This document shows, one piece after another, positions 1 to 7,500 of a DNA stretch of 8,873 bases. The translations under genes were made by a program, and so were the position numbers. This DNA comes from an uncultured Prevotellaceae bacterium (lineage in GTDB: Bacteria > Bacteroidota > Bacteroidia > Bacteroidales > Bacteroidaceae), in NCBI GenBank assembly GCA_946624335.1, contig CAMOSA010000099.1:1-8873 (forward strand), read 5' to 3'. The notes beneath the pieces are model-generated. The model ran no database searches. It saw nothing but the letters and a program-made list of their open reading frames with translations, and was not told where the DNA came from. Each line of letters opens with the position of its first letter. The stretch's first letter is position 1.

Positions 1-1663
1 CTTCGGCTTCGACCGTTGTCTTCTCGATGAGCTGTTGTATAAGCGTTGTGCGTGCTTCGCGGTTGGTCGCTGACGAGCAGTCGATGAACGAGCGGTCGAG
101 CTTGCTGAAGGTCTGCCATTCGTCGATGTCTTTCCTCTGGCGTTCACGCAGGAGGTCGAGGTTGGTGTTCTCTACGCCGAGTTGTGTCTGTGTGGCAGTG
201 AGGTCACGTTGCAGTTCTTCGAGTTCCTGCTGTTTATGTGCGAGCTCGGCGTTGATGGCTTCGCAGTCAGCCTTGAGGGATGAGATGAGTGCGTTCTGCT
301 CCGTCTCGCTCTCGCTCTGCCAGGGATGATGCGTGGCTCCGCAGACGGAGCACGGCATCCCTTCTTTGAGGTCGCCTCGCAGCTGCACCACGTTCTGACT
401 CTTGGATAATGTCCAGTGGTAGGTCTTCTGTTGTTGCTGGCGTTTGAGCTGACGCACGTCTTTATCGAGCGTGTCGATGCGGTAGTTGAGATGGTCGGAG
501 TGCAAACGGAGCTGTGTGATGCTCAGCTCCTTGTGCTCGATCATGTCAAACCCTGCAGCGATGCTTCTCCATAGCGAGAGTCCTGTCTCGAGCATCAGTT
601 TGCGGCTTCGCAGCTCGAGTGCCCGTCGTTGCAGGTTGAAGCTGTCCTTACCGGCTATGCTTTGGCGGTGTGCTGCCGTCTCCTCACGCAGTGTCCGTAT
701 GGAGTCGTCGATGGCCTGACTTTCGGCAAACAGTCTTCCGAGCTGTTCGTCGCGCTCGTTCTGTCGTCTTGTGGCCTGGTTGAGCTCGTCGGTGAGCGTC
801 TCGCGCTGTAGCTTGGCTTCGAGCAGCTGATCGAGTCTTACCTGTATGGCACCTCCCTGCTGGATCATCGTCCGGTGTGCCTCGAGCGCCTGTTGCTTGA
901 GGCGTAGTGCCGAGAGCTCTGCCTGCAGCCGTTCGGCCCGTTGCACACATTCGGTGCGTTCCTTCGTCAGCATATCCTGACGGTCGCGCAGCAGCAGCAG
1001 GTTGGCCTCGTTGGCGTCGTGCTCGATGGAGGCGTCGTCCGCGAGGGTGAGCAGCCGTTGCACCTCTGTCATGACCTGTGCCGCCTGTTCCACGTTCATC
1101 AGTGCATCGTCGGTCTTCTCCTGCTCTACGATCAGACGCTTCTCGGCTTCCGCTGTCAGCCTGTTGGCGTTCTCCTGCTGTGTGAACAGCTGTGCGATGA
1201 GCTGTCTGCCGTCGGCGATGTTCTGCAGCTGAGTGTGTATGCGCTGGAAACGTCCGTTGATGGGCTCGAAAGCCTCATAACGTTCCAGCTCGTGTTGGTC
1301 AGCGAGCAGCGATGCCTGCTGTTTGTTGAGTTGGTAGAGGCGTGTCTTCTGCTCTGTCAGCTCGGCGTTGACGGCCACGAAGCGGTGGAGGCGTTCCAGC
1401 TGCTGTCGGACGCGTGTGATGGCCGCTTCGAGGTTATCCAGCTTCGTCTGGTTGAGGCGTCGCCCCTCGCGCACTTTCTGGAGCGTGGCGTCGTCGAGGT
1501 GGTGCTCGGCCAGTCGCTGCCGTGCTACTTCGTTGCGTATCGTCTCGCGTAGCCATTGCTTCACGTCTTCAGGCAGCGGCGTGTCGAATCGTGCGTTCCA
1601 CCATTGGCGTAGGTTTTCCTCTACGGTGGTGCGATATTGTGGTGCGGTATGACTGTCAATCAT
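1..1663 (-). CDS. sbcC: SbcC-like zinc-hook coiled-coil protein, C-terminus off window, N-terminal ATPase lobe not seen
   Basis: SbcC is the ATPase/coiled-coil subunit of the SbcCD (Rad50-Mre11-like) nuclease, which processes DNA hairpins and breaks in the cytoplasm. Translating the minus strand from the ATG at 1663-1661 gives 554 uninterrupted codons to the window edge. The product is almost entirely heptad-like helix rich in Leu, Gln, Glu, Arg and Ala. The zinc-hook motif CSVCGATHHP has Cys at residues 438 and 441 (bases 352-341) and follows the segment LRGDLKEGMP, as in Bacteroidetes SbcC. The start is the only ATG/GTG/TTG in this frame before an upstream stop at 1795-1793, and a TACCTTTG box lies just ahead of it. 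The oddity is that residues 1-60 contain no GxxGxGKS Walker A, which normal SbcC has near residue 35. The C-terminal lobe (Walker B, signature motif) would be off the left edge. It could be a 5'-truncated sbcC, an assembly junction, or a genuinely headless variant. Family assignment is fairly sure; function is not. Confidence 0.75.
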   Translation of the reverse strand, partial: MIDSHTAPQYRTTVEENLRQWWNARFDTPLPEDVKQWLRETIRNEVARQRLAEHHLDDATLQKVREGRRLNQTKLDNLEAAITRVRQQLERLHRFVAVNAELTEQKTRLYQLNKQQASLLADQHELERYEAFEPINGRFQRIHTQLQNIADGRQLIAQLFTQQENANRLTAEAEKRLIVEQEKTDDALMNVEQAAQVMTEVQRLLTLADDASIEHDANEANLLLLRDRQDMLTKERTECVQRAERLQAELSALRLKQQALEAHRTMIQQGGAIQVRLDQLLEAKLQRETLTDELNQATRRQNERDEQLGRLFAESQAIDDSIRTLREETAAHRQSIAGKDSFNLQRRALELRSRKLMLETGLSLWRSIAAGFDMIEHKELSITQLRLHSDHLNYRIDTLDKDVRQLKRQQQQKTYHWTLSKSQNVVQLRGDLKEGMPCSVCGATHHPWQSESETEQNALISSLKADCEAINAELAHKQQELEELQRDLTATQTQLGVENTNLDLLRERQRKDIDEWQTFSKLDRSFIDCSSATNREARTTLIQQLIEKTTVEAE

Positions 1664-1686
1664 AGTGTTTTGCTTGAAAAACTGAG

Positions 1687-1694
1687 CAAAGGTA
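1687..1694 (-). promoter_or_regulatory. Bacteroidetes-type -7 box for the SbcC-like gene
   Basis: Read on the minus strand, these bases are TACCTTTG, matching the Bacteroidetes sigma consensus TAnnTTTG. The expected transcript start lies a few bases downstream, leaving a leader of roughly 15-20 bases before the ATG at 1663. I see no clear TTG about 20 bases upstream, so the -33 element is weak. A small inverted repeat (TTTGCT at 1669-1674 with AGCAAA at 1685-1690) overlaps the box and the leader. Confidence 0.5.
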
Positions 1695-1735
1695 GATAAA
1701 AAAAGGGAGAAAATAGCAGAAAATGTCGCTCTTTT

Positions 1736-1766
1736 TTGGATTTCCTGCCACTTTCTATTACTTTTG
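1736..1766 (+). promoter_or_regulatory. Bacteroidetes-type promoter (-33 TTG, -7 TACTTTTG) for the first GH51 gene
   Basis: TTG at 1736-1738 and TACTTTTG at 1759-1766 are separated by 20 bases, which fits the Bacteroidetes consensus TTG-N19-21-TAnnTTTG. Transcription should start near 1771-1774, giving a leader of about 85-90 bases before the ATG at 1860. The box itself contains an in-frame TTG codon at 1764. This makes the reading frame look open further upstream, but a codon inside the promoter cannot be the translation start. Confidence 0.7.
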
Positions 1767-1817
1767 TACGCCGAATATACCGTTCTAACGATTTACGGAG
1801 GCAGTTTTTACACCTTA

Positions 1818-1859
1818 TTAAATAATAACGATACAGAATTAAATAATAACGATACAGAA
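1818..1859 (+). repeat. Perfect 21-bp tandem duplication abutting the GH51 start codon
   Basis: Bases 1818-1838 and 1839-1859 are identical 21-mers. Each begins TTAAATAATAACG and ends ATACAGAA, and the second copy touches the A of the ATG at 1860. The unit is A/T rich with no Shine-Dalgarno sequence, as expected of a Bacteroidetes translation initiation region. The repeat therefore duplicates the ribosome-binding leader. It could alter expression, serve as a regulator site, or be a recent slippage product. Confidence 0.9.
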
Positions 1860-4352
1860 ATGAAACATTACTCGTCTTTCTTCCTGTCGTTGGTCGCACT
1901 GGCCATGTCCGGTTCCCCGCTCAGCGCACAGCCCGTAGTCAACATCGATGCACAGCATCCAGGTGCCGCCGTCAGTCCTCGGCTCTATGGCATCTTCTTT
2001 GAGGAAATCAACCATGCCGGCGACGGCGGTCTCTATGCCGAGCTGGTCCAGAACCGTTCGTTCGAGGACGATGCCGAGCGTCCTGTCCACTGGTCGGCGT
2101 TGGGTGGCGCCAAGGCATCGCTTGTCACCGACGGTATGCTCAACGACCGTCAGGCCCATGCCCTTCAGCTCAGCGTCAGCCACGCTGGTGACGGCATCGA
2201 GAATGATGGCTATTGGGGCATGGCCTTCCGCCAGCAGACGACCTACACCTTTTCGGCCTGGGTCAAGGCAGAGGCCTCTTATCGTGGCGACCTGACCGTG
2301 CAGCTCCGCAGCGCCGACGGTCGCAATCTGGGTCAGGCCGTGGTCCCTCTGAAGCTGAAGGCAGGCAAGTGGACGCAGATCCAGGAAGTGCCGGTCCTGG
2401 CCACAGGCAGTGATGCCGAGGGTCATATGGCGCTGACGTTCAGCGCTCCCGGCACCTTCACCCTCGACGTCGTATCGCTTTTTCCGCCGACGTATAAAGG
2501 GCGCAAGAACGGTTGCCGCATCGACCTGGCCGAGTTGTTGGAGGCCCTTCATCCCAAGTTCATGCGCTTCCCCGGCGGCTGCTATGTCGAAGGGCAGACC
2601 ACGCCGCGCAACAACCTCCACAACCGCTTCGAGTGGAAGAACACCGTGGGACCCATCGAACAGCGCCCGGGACACCTCAGCGTCAACTGGGGCTATAACA
2701 TCACCGACGGCTTCGGTTACCATGAGATGCTCCAGCTCTCCGAGGATCTGGGCGCTGAGCCATTGTTCGTCGTCAACGTAGGCCTCGGCCACGGATGGAT
2801 GCAGCCCTACGACCAGCTCGACGAGTACATCCAGGAGGCCCTTGATGCCCTCGAGTATGCCAATGGCGACGCCAAGACGACAAAGTGGGGAGCCCTTCGT
2901 GCCAAGAACGGCCACCCCGAGCCCTTCGGCCTGCGCCTCCTGGAGGTGGGCAACGAGAACGCCAACTTCTATTTCGACAACAACCGCGACCAGAGCGACC
3001 ACTATTTCGAACGGTATATTCAGTTCTATAAGGCGATAAAGGCTAAATATCCTGATGTGCAGGTGATTGGTAATGTCGAAGCGTGGGGCACCGACGAGCC
3101 CTCGTGGCGCTCGGAACATCCCGTCGACATCCTCGACGAGCACTACTACCGCTCACCCTCGTGGTTCGAGAACAACTTCAGCAAGTACGACTCCTACGAC
3201 CGCCGTGGTCCTAAGATTTACATCGGCGAGTACGCCGTCACCCAAGGCTATGGCGTCAACGGCCATCTCACCGCTGCCTTAGGCGAGGCCATCTATATGC
3301 AAGGCCTTGAGCGCAACTCCGATATCGTCATCATGGGGTCGTACGCCCCCATCTTCGTCAACGAGCACAACCCCGCATGGCGCCCCGACATGATACGCTT
3401 CAACGCGTCCGAGAGCTTCGGCACGCCTTCCTACCATGTCCAGCAGATGATGGCTAATAATATCGGTACGCGCATCCTGCCCGTCGACGTCACGGACAAC
3501 AAGATTGCTCCCACCCTCGGACGCCGCATGGGCTTCACCACTTGGGGCACCAAGGCTGAGTTCCGTAACCTCGAGGTCAAAAATGCCGACGGACAGGTCG
3601 TGCTGACCGACAAATTTGTCAAGGACAACGGTCTGTGGACGGGCTTCGGCGGCGAGACCGACGGCCGACGCCGTACGCGCAGCCAGTGGGCTTTCGAGGA
3701 CGGCGTGCTCCGTCAGCAGAACCAGCGCGCCGAAGGCTCCGTGCTGCTCAACAGCACCGACCTTGGCGAGGCCTACACGATACGCGTCGAAGCCCGGCGC
3801 TTGGAGGGCAACGAAGGCTTCATCATCGTCTTCGGCGCTCAGGACGACGAGAACCTCCTGTGGTGGAACCTTGGCGGATGGGGCAACTCCCAGCACGCCA
3901 TCGAGCATCTGGCAGACGGCGGCAAGACCACGCTGGCCGCACAGGCCGGTCATCTCGAAGAAGGCCGCTGGTATGCCGTCGAGATTCAGGTCAACGGCAC
4001 CTCAGCCCGTTGCTTGCTCGACGGACAGCTCATCCATGAGTTCAGCCTACCCGAGCGCCAGAGTCTTTATGCCAACGCCACGCTGGACGAGAAGAGCGGC
4101 GAGATGATCGTCAAGCTCGTGAATCCCACCCGTGAGCGCCAGATAACCAAGATTAATCTCAAGGGCGCCCAGGCTTCACAAGGTCGTGCCATCGTGCTTG
4201 CCTCCGAAAGCGGCAGCGACGAGAACACTATGCGTGCGCAGCTGAATGTCTCGCCCGTGGAATATCCTATCGGTATCAACGAGCCCTCGAGCACCATCAT
4301 CGTCCCCGTGCAGCCCTTCTCGCTCAGCATTCTGCGTGTGAAGACCCGCTGA
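1860..4352 (+). CDS. Secreted GH51 alpha-L-arabinofuranosidase (first paralogue)
   Basis: Predicted to hydrolyse terminal alpha-L-arabinofuranosyl residues from arabinan, arabinoxylan or arabinogalactan, in the periplasm or outside the cell. The 830-residue product starts MKHYSSFF with a signal peptide probably cut after LSA (residue 23). Next come the GH51 opening strand YGIFFEEINHAGDGG (about 43-57), a CBM4_9-like beta-sandwich (about 76-212) and the catalytic barrel (about 220-515, with MRFPGGCY near 237). Glu366 in EVGNEN is the likely acid/base and Glu457 in YIGEYAV the likely nucleophile. The C-terminal beta domain is split by a LamG/DUF1080-like insert (about 556-728), then closes at about 735-830 ending LSILRVKTR. 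This resembles the plant-type GH51 layout plus the insert. The ATG at 1860 was chosen because it precedes the signal peptide; an upstream in-frame TTG lies in the promoter. There is no sorting tail, unlike the next gene. The exact substrate cannot be read from the sequence. Confidence 0.93.
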   Translation: MKHYSSFFLSLVALAMSGSPLSAQPVVNIDAQHPGAAVSPRLYGIFFEEINHAGDGGLYAELVQNRSFEDDAERPVHWSALGGAKASLVTDGMLNDRQAHALQLSVSHAGDGIENDGYWGMAFRQQTTYTFSAWVKAEASYRGDLTVQLRSADGRNLGQAVVPLKLKAGKWTQIQEVPVLATGSDAEGHMALTFSAPGTFTLDVVSLFPPTYKGRKNGCRIDLAELLEALHPKFMRFPGGCYVEGQTTPRNNLHNRFEWKNTVGPIEQRPGHLSVNWGYNITDGFGYHEMLQLSEDLGAEPLFVVNVGLGHGWMQPYDQLDEYIQEALDALEYANGDAKTTKWGALRAKNGHPEPFGLRLLEVGNENANFYFDNNRDQSDHYFERYIQFYKAIKAKYPDVQVIGNVEAWGTDEPSWRSEHPVDILDEHYYRSPSWFENNFSKYDSYDRRGPKIYIGEYAVTQGYGVNGHLTAALGEAIYMQGLERNSDIVIMGSYAPIFVNEHNPAWRPDMIRFNASESFGTPSYHVQQMMANNIGTRILPVDVTDNKIAPTLGRRMGFTTWGTKAEFRNLEVKNADGQVVLTDKFVKDNGLWTGFGGETDGRRRTRSQWAFEDGVLRQQNQRAEGSVLLNSTDLGEAYTIRVEARRLEGNEGFIIVFGAQDDENLLWWNLGGWGNSQHAIEHLADGGKTTLAAQAGHLEEGRWYAVEIQVNGTSARCLLDGQLIHEFSLPERQSLYANATLDEKSGEMIVKLVNPTRERQITKINLKGAQASQGRAIVLASESGSDENTMRAQLNVSPVEYPIGINEPSSTIIVPVQPFSLSILRVKTR

Positions 4353-4386
4353 TCGTAAAGAGGGACGATGGTCCCCAGTTGAAGAC

Positions 4387-4429
4387 AGACCCCCTCTCCT
4401 GTGCCGAGGACGGACAGGAAAGGGGGTCT
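4387..4429 (+). terminator. Strong GC-rich hairpin after the first GH51 gene, terminator-like but without a U-run
   Basis: AGACCCCCTCTCCTGT (4387-4402) pairs with ACAGGAAAGGGGGTCT (4414-4429) with one mismatch, C4396 against A4420. Past a single bulged G, CCG/CGG extends the stem around an AGGA tetraloop (4407-4410). It begins 34 bases after the stop codon at 4350-4352. No T-run follows on either strand, so it may be a terminator that does not need one, an mRNA-stabilising or processing hairpin, or a dispersed palindromic repeat. A smaller hairpin (GGGAC/GTCCC, 4362-4375) sits just before it. Confidence 0.5.
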
Positions 4430-4463
4430 GGCGGGGAGCGGGAATGAGATATTCCGTATTTTT

Positions 4464-4490
4464 GGTAAATATATCCGTGAATTGTTTACC
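4464..4490. promoter_or_regulatory. Possible operator: inverted repeat GGTAAA-N15-TTTACC
   Basis: GGTAAA at 4464-4469 is mirrored by TTTACC at 4485-4490, and the next two bases on each inner side match at one position. It lies 22 bases upstream of the second GH51 gene's -7 box. Symmetry and position fit a regulator-binding site, but six-base arms in A/T-rich DNA can arise by chance. Confidence 0.2.
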
Positions 4491-4511
4491 AGCGCTCAAG
4501 ATGATTCTTCA

Positions 4512-4519
4512 TACTTTTG
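4512..4519 (+). promoter_or_regulatory. Bacteroidetes-type -7 box (TACTTTTG) for the second GH51 gene
   Basis: TACTTTTG matches TAnnTTTG and is identical to the -7 box of the first GH51 gene. The expected start near 4525 leaves a leader of about 55 bases before the ATG at 4580. No good TTG sits 19-21 bases upstream; the nearest (4482-4484) is 27 bases away. That suggests a weak promoter that may need an activator. Another TAnnTTTG match, TATTTTTG at 4457-4464, is further upstream and less well placed. An in-frame TTG at 4517 lies inside the box and is not a start codon. Confidence 0.55.
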
Positions 4520-4579
4520 CGGGCAAAATCATCTACTGTATATAAGGAACTAACTAATGTATTTAATAACGAAATACTT

Positions 4580-7500
4580 ATGAGACTTGAAAAATTGTTC
4601 CCGGCATTGGCTATCGCGCTGTCTGCTGTGCCTGTTCAGGCTCAGGTGAAGCTCGGCTTTGACTTCAAGAACCGTGGTCAGCTGGTGACCGAGGACCACT
4701 ACGGGATCTTCTTCGAAGAGATCAACCACGCCGGCGACGGCGGTCTGTACGCCGAGCTGGTGCGCAACCGCTCCTTCGAGGAGGATATGAACACTCCCCT
4801 GGCTTGGAGTGCCGTGGGCAACGCCACGATGAGCCTGACAAGGGAGGATTTGTTGAATACCGTGCAGCAGCGTGCCTTGCGGGTAAACATCGGGGCGGCG
4901 AACGGCGGCGTGCGCAACGAGGGCTACTGGGGCATCAACGTCGTCAGCGGCCGCACCTACACGCTCTCCTTCTGGCTCCGCGCCGAGGGCACTTACGAGG
5001 GTGTCATCACGGCCGAGCTGCAGAACGCCGGCGGCGGACAGCTGGGACAGACGGCCATCAATGTCAGGGCCACACGCGAATGGCAGAAACTGACGGCTAC
5101 GATCCGGGCAACGGGCAATGAGGCACAAGGCCGACTGGTGCTCAAGGGCTCGGTCAAAGGCGTTATCTACCTGGATGTCGTGAGTCTCTTCCCGCCGACG
5201 TTCAAGAACCGTCCCAACGGCTGTCGCGAGGATCTGGCGCAGATGCTGGCCGCCCTTCACCCGCGCTTCATGCGCTTCCCTGGTGGCTGCTACATTGAGG
5301 GCGCCTACGCCGATGGCGCCACGAACCGCTTCGAGTGGAAGAAGTCCGTGGGACCCATCGAGGAGCGACCGGGACACCTGAACCGCAACTGGGGCTACCG
5401 CGTGACCGACGGACTGGGCTACCACGAGCTGCTGCAGCTCTCTGAGGACCTGGGCGCACACGCCCTCTTCGTAGTCAATATGGGCATCGGGCATGACTGG
5501 AAGGTTGACGAGAATAATATCGACCCCTTCATCCAGGAAGCGCTGGACGCCATCGAGTACGCCAACGGCTCGGCCACGGAGACCTTCTATGGTCGCCTGC
5601 GCGCCCAGAACGGCCACCCCGAGCCCTTCGACCTGAAATACCTCGAGATCGGCAACGAGCAGGAGTTCATGCTCAATCGCGACGACTACATGCGGCGCTA
5701 TATGCAGTTCTACACGGCCATCAAGACACGCTGGCCGCAGCTCCACCTCGTGGCCGACAGCTACTACTTCGACAATGTCACCGAGCCTGTTGAGCTGAAG
5801 GACGAGCACTACTACGACACGCCCGACTTCTTCATCAGCCAGTACGGCCGCTACGACAACCAGTCGAAGTCGTCCACGCATATCTATGTCGGCGAATACG
5901 CCGTGACGAAGAACTGCGGCTTCTGGGGCAACATGAACGCCGCCATCGGCGAGGCCGTATTCATGCAGGGATGCGAGAACAACAGCGAGGCGGTCACCAT
6001 GATGAGCTATGCGCCCATCTTCACCCACGAGGAGAACTACGCTTGGCGACCGGACATGATACGCTTCAACTCGTCGCTGAGCTACGGCACGCCCTCCTAC
6101 TACGTACAGCGTATGTTCAGCAATAATATAGGCCGACAGAACATACGATGGAGCGAGCAGGACAACACCCCGGCGTTCAGCGCCGCTGAAGGCACGGTAG
6201 GCCTCGGCACCTGGGTCACCAGCGCCACCTTCACGGATCTCAATGTCAAGGCCAGCGACACGACTTTCCAGGTCAGGGACGTGGTGGCCGGCGAGTGGAC
6301 CACGCGGGGCGGTAACTGGACGCTCAACGGCGGCACCTTCCGCCAGACGAACACCTCGGATGCCGACGTCACCTGCGTGCTCAACAAGCGGTTCACGACC
6401 ACCAATGTGGATATGACCGTTCACGCCACGAAGAACGGCGGATCGGAAGGCTTCCTGATTATTTTCGACTACAAGGACGAGCAGAACTACAGCTGGCTGA
6501 ACCTCGGAGGATGGGGCAATACGAGGCACGCCGTGGAGCAGTGTAAGAACGGCGTGAAGACTACACTGGCCGATGTGGAAGGCCAGCTGAAGACAGGACA
6601 GGAATACACCATCCGCGTGCTGAAGGAAGGGCAGCGCGTGCGTTGCTATCTGGATGGGACGCAAATCTTCGACACCAACCTGACGAAATACGCTGACCGG
6701 AGCATCTACACCAGCGCCAATATCGACGAGCAGGAGGGCGTCTTCTATGTCAAGCTCGTCAATCCTCATACCGTGGCCACTCCCGTGCGTCTGTCCTTCG
6801 CCAACGGCCGTGTCCTCTCGGGCGCTGCCGAGGTGCTCTCGGCTCCCTGGGGCACCGACGAGAACACGCTGGGCAACCCATTCGCCATCACTCCTCGCTC
6901 GCAGACCGTGCGTGTCGAGGCCGACGGCACCATCAACTACGAGGCCGCAGCCTTCTCGGTCAACGTCCTGCGCCTGAAGGTGACTGATGTGGGCGTGCCT
7001 GTGGCCGAACCTCTGCCGCAGCCCCGACTGCGCTTCTCGTTTGAGGACGGCACGCCCGTCGATGATTCCGGCACTTACCGCGGCACGCTCATCGGCAAGG
7101 CCGCCATCGAGCAGCAGTCCGACGGCAACCACGTCCTCTCCACAGGTCAGCTGGGCGAGAACAGCTTTATGAGCCTGCCTGTCCAGGCCGTGCAGGACGC
7201 CCTCACTGGGGCCACGGACTACACCGTCAGCCTGAATGTACTCCAACGTATCGGCAACAACACCAGCCGCTTCGCATGGGCCCTGGAGATGAGCAATGGC
7301 ACAGACCAGTACTTCGGCATCATCAACTCCGGCAGCAACAACAACTGGTACTGCGAGCTGAAGAACACTTCCACCTTGGACAATATTGCATCGTGGTCTT
7401 GCCTTAGGATAGGAGAGTGGCACAACATCACTTGCACGCAGAAGGACGGCACCTTACGTCTCTACATCGACGGTCAATTGCGACGGACACAGAGCATCAA

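Noticed and set aside
941..1552. A 203-codon plus-strand open frame in the left region, rich in Leu, Val and Cys
   Set aside because: It is in register with the SbcC-like minus-strand gene, and its composition is what antisense of Gln/Glu/Arg-rich coiled coil gives.
1764..1859. Upstream extension of the first GH51 gene to a TTG at 1764
   Set aside because: The TTG is part of the -7 promoter box, the extra residues are encoded by the leader and its tandem repeat, and the signal peptide starts at the ATG at 1860.
1660..1899. A 79-codon minus-strand frame across the divergent promoter region
   Set aside because: It covers both promoters, the tandem repeat and the GH51 start. Its translation (repeated Tyr/Leu/Ile from the duplication) shows no protein-like features.
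1839..3143. A 434-codon open frame on the minus strand opposite the first GH51 gene
   Set aside because: Same register effect as above; it is a low-complexity Val/Leu/Gly-rich antisense shadow and overlaps the GH51 catalytic region.
3279..3953. A 224-codon minus-strand open frame within the first GH51 gene
   Set aside because: Also in register with the sense codons and explained by avoidance of TTA, CTA and TCA; no domain is visible.
4544..4548. AAGGA as a Shine-Dalgarno sequence for the second GH51 gene
   Set aside because: It lies over 30 bases from the ATG at 4580, far beyond functional spacing, and Bacteroidetes genes generally do not rely on such sites.
4517..4579. Upstream extension of the second GH51 gene to a TTG at 4517
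   Set aside because: The codon lies in the TACTTTTG box; a proper signal peptide starts at the ATG at 4580.
4550..7423. A 957-codon open frame on the minus strand opposite the second GH51 gene
   Set aside because: Its codon boundaries coincide with those of the GH51 gene, so its stops need TTA, CTA or TCA in the sense frame, and this GC-rich gene avoids those codons. The protein has no recognisable domains, and the sense strand has catalytic motifs and a signal peptide.
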